Of a stretch of DNA of 22,180 bases, positions 20,315-22,180 are shown piece by piece. Origin of the DNA: a virus. The stretch spans positions 1 to 22,180 of IMG/VR virus record IMGVR_UViG_3300008110_005387; one strand, given 5' to 3'. The notes below the pieces were generated by a model. That model did not search any database. It saw only the letters and a list, made by a program, of their open reading frames with translations, and was not told the DNA's origin. How positions within the stretch are numbered: the first letter of the stretch is position 1; each line of letters starts with the position of its first letter. The position numbers and the translations under genes were made by a program.

Positions 20315-21226
20315 CCTTACTTGTGCCAATGCCTGGTGTGCTTTTACTGTTGACAATTGACCGGGCTTGCGTAATTCAATCCAGCTGACTGTTTCCTGCA
20401 TTAAATTATTATCAAGCACTTCAAATCCGATCATCTCAGCCAACGGAATCAGCATGCTCCTTGGCACGTAGCTCATATAGTATTGTTCAGCAAAGTCGGC
20501 ACAGTAGGGAACATCGCCATCATTGTAACTGAACATAAAAACTCCACCGGGTCTCAAGACCGAAAAGACAGAATTCAAATATTGTCTAACAGTTTCAAAA
20601 CTAAAATAGTTAAAAGTATTCCAGCTAAACACAAACCCAAATTGTTTCTGTGGCAACATAGACAAATCGCCACTGCTGATATGATATGGTCGCACACGCC
20701 GTTGGTATACTTCTCCAAATTGTTTTAAACTCGAATCTAAAAATTCTTGAAAAATATCAACAATGTACAAAGGGTCACAGGTTACTAATTCTTTAGTCCA
20801 CTCTCCGTCGCCGGGTCCAATTTCTAATCCAGGATAACGCCAATCACAGTAATTGTATAATTTAGACAATACTGCCGCACGAGTGTCTGGTTTTAGTTCC
20901 AGTTTCCTTGCTTCTCGATTGCCCGGCACACCATACTCTAATTCCAACTCATAACTAGTAGTAAAATATTCTTTGGTTTTTCTTGTTATGTGTTCGTTTA
21001 TTTCTTTGTAGATTTCGTCTATCTCAGGTCTGAATTCCTGTGACAATGATTTTAAATTTTCATAAAAGTCAATTGATTTAGTAATATGATTTTGATAAAT
21101 TAGATCAACATCATAATCGGCATTAGATAGACTTTTCTGTACTTCTGCAATTGACAAGTATACGCCTTCGTGCCCGTATATACGTTCAAGATCTTTTTTA
21201 AGTTTGAGTAGTCTAGATAATTTCAT
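20297..21226 (-). CDS. Class I SAM methyltransferase with N-terminal helical extension, 309 aa
   Basis: The core has motif I, LEIGPGDGEWTKEL (about 134-147), the acidic YIVDIFQEFLD (motif II), SSGDLSMLP (motif III region), FGFVFSWNTFNYF (motif IV) and VLRPGGVFMFSYND (motif V), the order of Methyltransf_11-type enzymes. Residues 1-110 are helical, without a known domain, and could bind the substrate. The C-terminal part is short. It lies between DNA polymerase and the putative clamp, an unusual position that suggests a replication-linked or DNA-linked substrate, but the methyl acceptor is not evident. It has a GGGAG site just before the ATG, and no DNA-methyltransferase (DPPY/NPPY) motif is seen. 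Confidence 0.78.
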   Translation of the reverse strand: MKLSRLLKLKKDLERIYGHEGVYLSIAEVQKSLSNADYDVDLIYQNHITKSIDFYENLKSLSQEFRPEIDEIYKEINEHITRKTKEYFTTSYELELEYGVPGNREARKLELKPDTRAAVLSKLYNYCDWRYPGLEIGPGDGEWTKELVTCDPLYIVDIFQEFLDSSLKQFGEVYQRRVRPYHISSGDLSMLPQKQFGFVFSWNTFNYFSFETVRQYLNSVFSVLRPGGVFMFSYNDGDVPYCADFAEQYYMSYVPRSMLIPLAEMIGFEVLDNNLMQETVSWIELRKPGQLSTVKAHQALAQVRPINNT

Positions 21227-21229
21227 TGT

Positions 21230-22180
21230 TTACTCCCAACTAAACAAACTGTCAAATGTTGTTGTAATCTGTGTGTTTTCGTCAATTTGCCAACTTAACA
21301 CACCTAGCAAGTTTTCAACCTTTTGATTAACCACACTACTCTCCATTCCGTCATCGTCAAACGGCAAGTCTTTAAACCATTGCGGAATGTGTGACTCGTC
21401 GGTTGGATACCCAACACTGGTATATCCCAATGGGTTATCTTTTAACTTACACACAATGGTTTTCATTCCGTCCACAATTGCCATACTGTAATTATCGCCG
21501 TGCATGCGTTTTAAATTATTCCAATTCATTGCCGCACGTACATGTCCGGGCATGTTGGCTTTGCCTAGTCTTTCTTCTTCTTTAGAGTACTTGGTCAAGT
21601 TGTTGACACGTTTAGGCGTGCCTTTTTCCCAAGCCGGTCTTTCTTTGAACGCTAGTTTAAATTCGCGAACTTGGTCATAAATTTCTTCTTTTTGTGTTCC
21701 TGTGAGAACCTTTAGCAACAGCTCACTTAAAAACTCTTGGATTACTTTAGGTGTGTCTGACCGCTTAAGATCTAGTCCCATGGCTTTAACTTTGCCAGGT
21801 TTACCGTTTGTGTCTAATCTGTTGCCTTCTAGATCATAAATTAGTACAGCATAACGCTTCTTCTTAATAAACAGACCTTTTTCTGCAACCAGTTCTCGAC
21901 CACCTTTGATTAAACTGCCCATCTCTCTAGGACAATGAAATGCTTTTTCCATGAATCCGGGAAAACTGTCATTCACACTCTCGGCAATGGTATCGTATAG
22001 CTGTACACAGATGTCTTTGTTCCACTCCATGCGCCCAGATTCAATTTCTTCTTTGAGAATAGAATAGGCACTGAAATACACACTATCAGTGTCTCCATAG
22101 ATAATAGCTTTGCCAGTATGATCGTATTCGCCGGTGATGCATTCGTTTACATGACTGTCCATGTGGTGAGCAATGGCGCG
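21230..22180 (-). CDS. 43: Family B DNA polymerase (T4 gp43-like), C-terminal part
   Basis: The frame is open to the right edge, so this is only the last 316 codons. The exonuclease and most of the palm and fingers lie outside the window. Residues near the window edge carry YGDTDSVYFS, polymerase motif C with the two catalytic aspartates. Downstream are FIKKKRYAVLIYDLEG (KKRY, matching T4 AKKRYALNVYDME), MGLDLKRSDTPKVIQEFL (as in T4 MGMETQQSSTPKAVQEAL), the thumb region, and the C-terminal TTTFDSLFSWE, which ends like the clamp-binding tail of T4 gp43. It makes phage DNA with the clamp. The methyltransferase gene follows after four bases. Confidence 0.93.
   Translation of the reverse strand, partial: RAIAHHMDSHVNECITGEYDHTGKAIIYGDTDSVYFSAYSILKEEIESGRMEWNKDICVQLYDTIAESVNDSFPGFMEKAFHCPREMGSLIKGGRELVAEKGLFIKKKRYAVLIYDLEGNRLDTNGKPGKVKAMGLDLKRSDTPKVIQEFLSELLLKVLTGTQKEEIYDQVREFKLAFKERPAWEKGTPKRVNNLTKYSKEEERLGKANMPGHVRAAMNWNNLKRMHGDNYSMAIVDGMKTIVCKLKDNPLGYTSVGYPTDESHIPQWFKDLPFDDDGMESSVVNQKVENLLGVLSWQIDENTQITTTFDSLFSWE

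Noticed and set aside
1-22180. tRNA genes, CRISPR arrays, insertion sequences or attachment sites
   Set aside because: I saw no cloverleaf sequence, regularly spaced repeats, transposase or integrase. The only tandem repeat is the in-frame one at 15161-15205.

Overview
This window looks like part of the genome of a tailed, T4-like (myovirus-type) phage, probably marine. The organism call rests on a family B DNA polymerase C-terminus with the T4 gp43 motif C and C-terminal region, a FEN-type 5'-3' exonuclease like T4 RNase H, a likely gp45-type sliding clamp, and many small conserved hypothetical proteins of the kind found in marine T4-like phages. No photosynthesis genes, tRNAs, integrase or insertion sequences are seen, so the host cannot be fixed. 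The DNA is AT-rich. Every supported gene is on the minus strand and transcribed right to left. Packing is very tight, with many ATGA, GTGA or TAATG stop/start overlaps, which implies long translationally coupled operons. No gap between genes exceeds 100 bases.

Layout in transcription order (right to left). (1) 22180-20297: DNA polymerase C-terminus, then a class I SAM methyltransferase ending at a terminator-like hairpin. (2) 20284-13347: a promoter-like region, the putative sliding clamp, a sulfotransferase, a small virion-like protein, a large TGT-family transglycosylase (DpdA-like), seven small proteins (including DUF465-like, FlbD-like and a KPQF-repeat protein), a GT-B glycosyltransferase and a histone H1/Hc1-like protein, then small proteins. 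(3) 13294-8421: a carbohydrate island with a methyltransferase, GalE, cupin, HAD phosphatase, split HldE (nucleotidyltransferase and sugar kinase as two genes), HldD-like epimerase and a very short DegT aminotransferase. (4) 8424-2888: a sigma70-like promoter and FolE, two related acidic proteins flanking a tiny membrane protein, an HDHPW cupin, two small proteins, a structured leader before QueD, then QueD, small proteins, MazG-like and QueE. (5) 2891-1: SGNH hydrolase, RNase H/FEN exonuclease and three hypotheticals, the last cut by the window edge.

The most interesting system is a dispersed 7-deazaguanine DNA-modification pathway. FolE, QueD and QueE would turn GTP into 7-carboxy-7-deazaguanine (CDG), and the DpdA-like enzyme could exchange it, or a derivative, for guanine in the phage DNA, probably as anti-restriction protection. 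No QueC is visible, so the inserted base may be CDG itself, or the pathway may be finished by a gene outside the window or by the host. QueD and QueE are both unusual: two of the three QueD zinc histidines appear replaced by tyrosine, and the QueE iron-sulfur cysteine motif is split by about 39 residues. A second system is a nearly complete ADP-heptose pathway.
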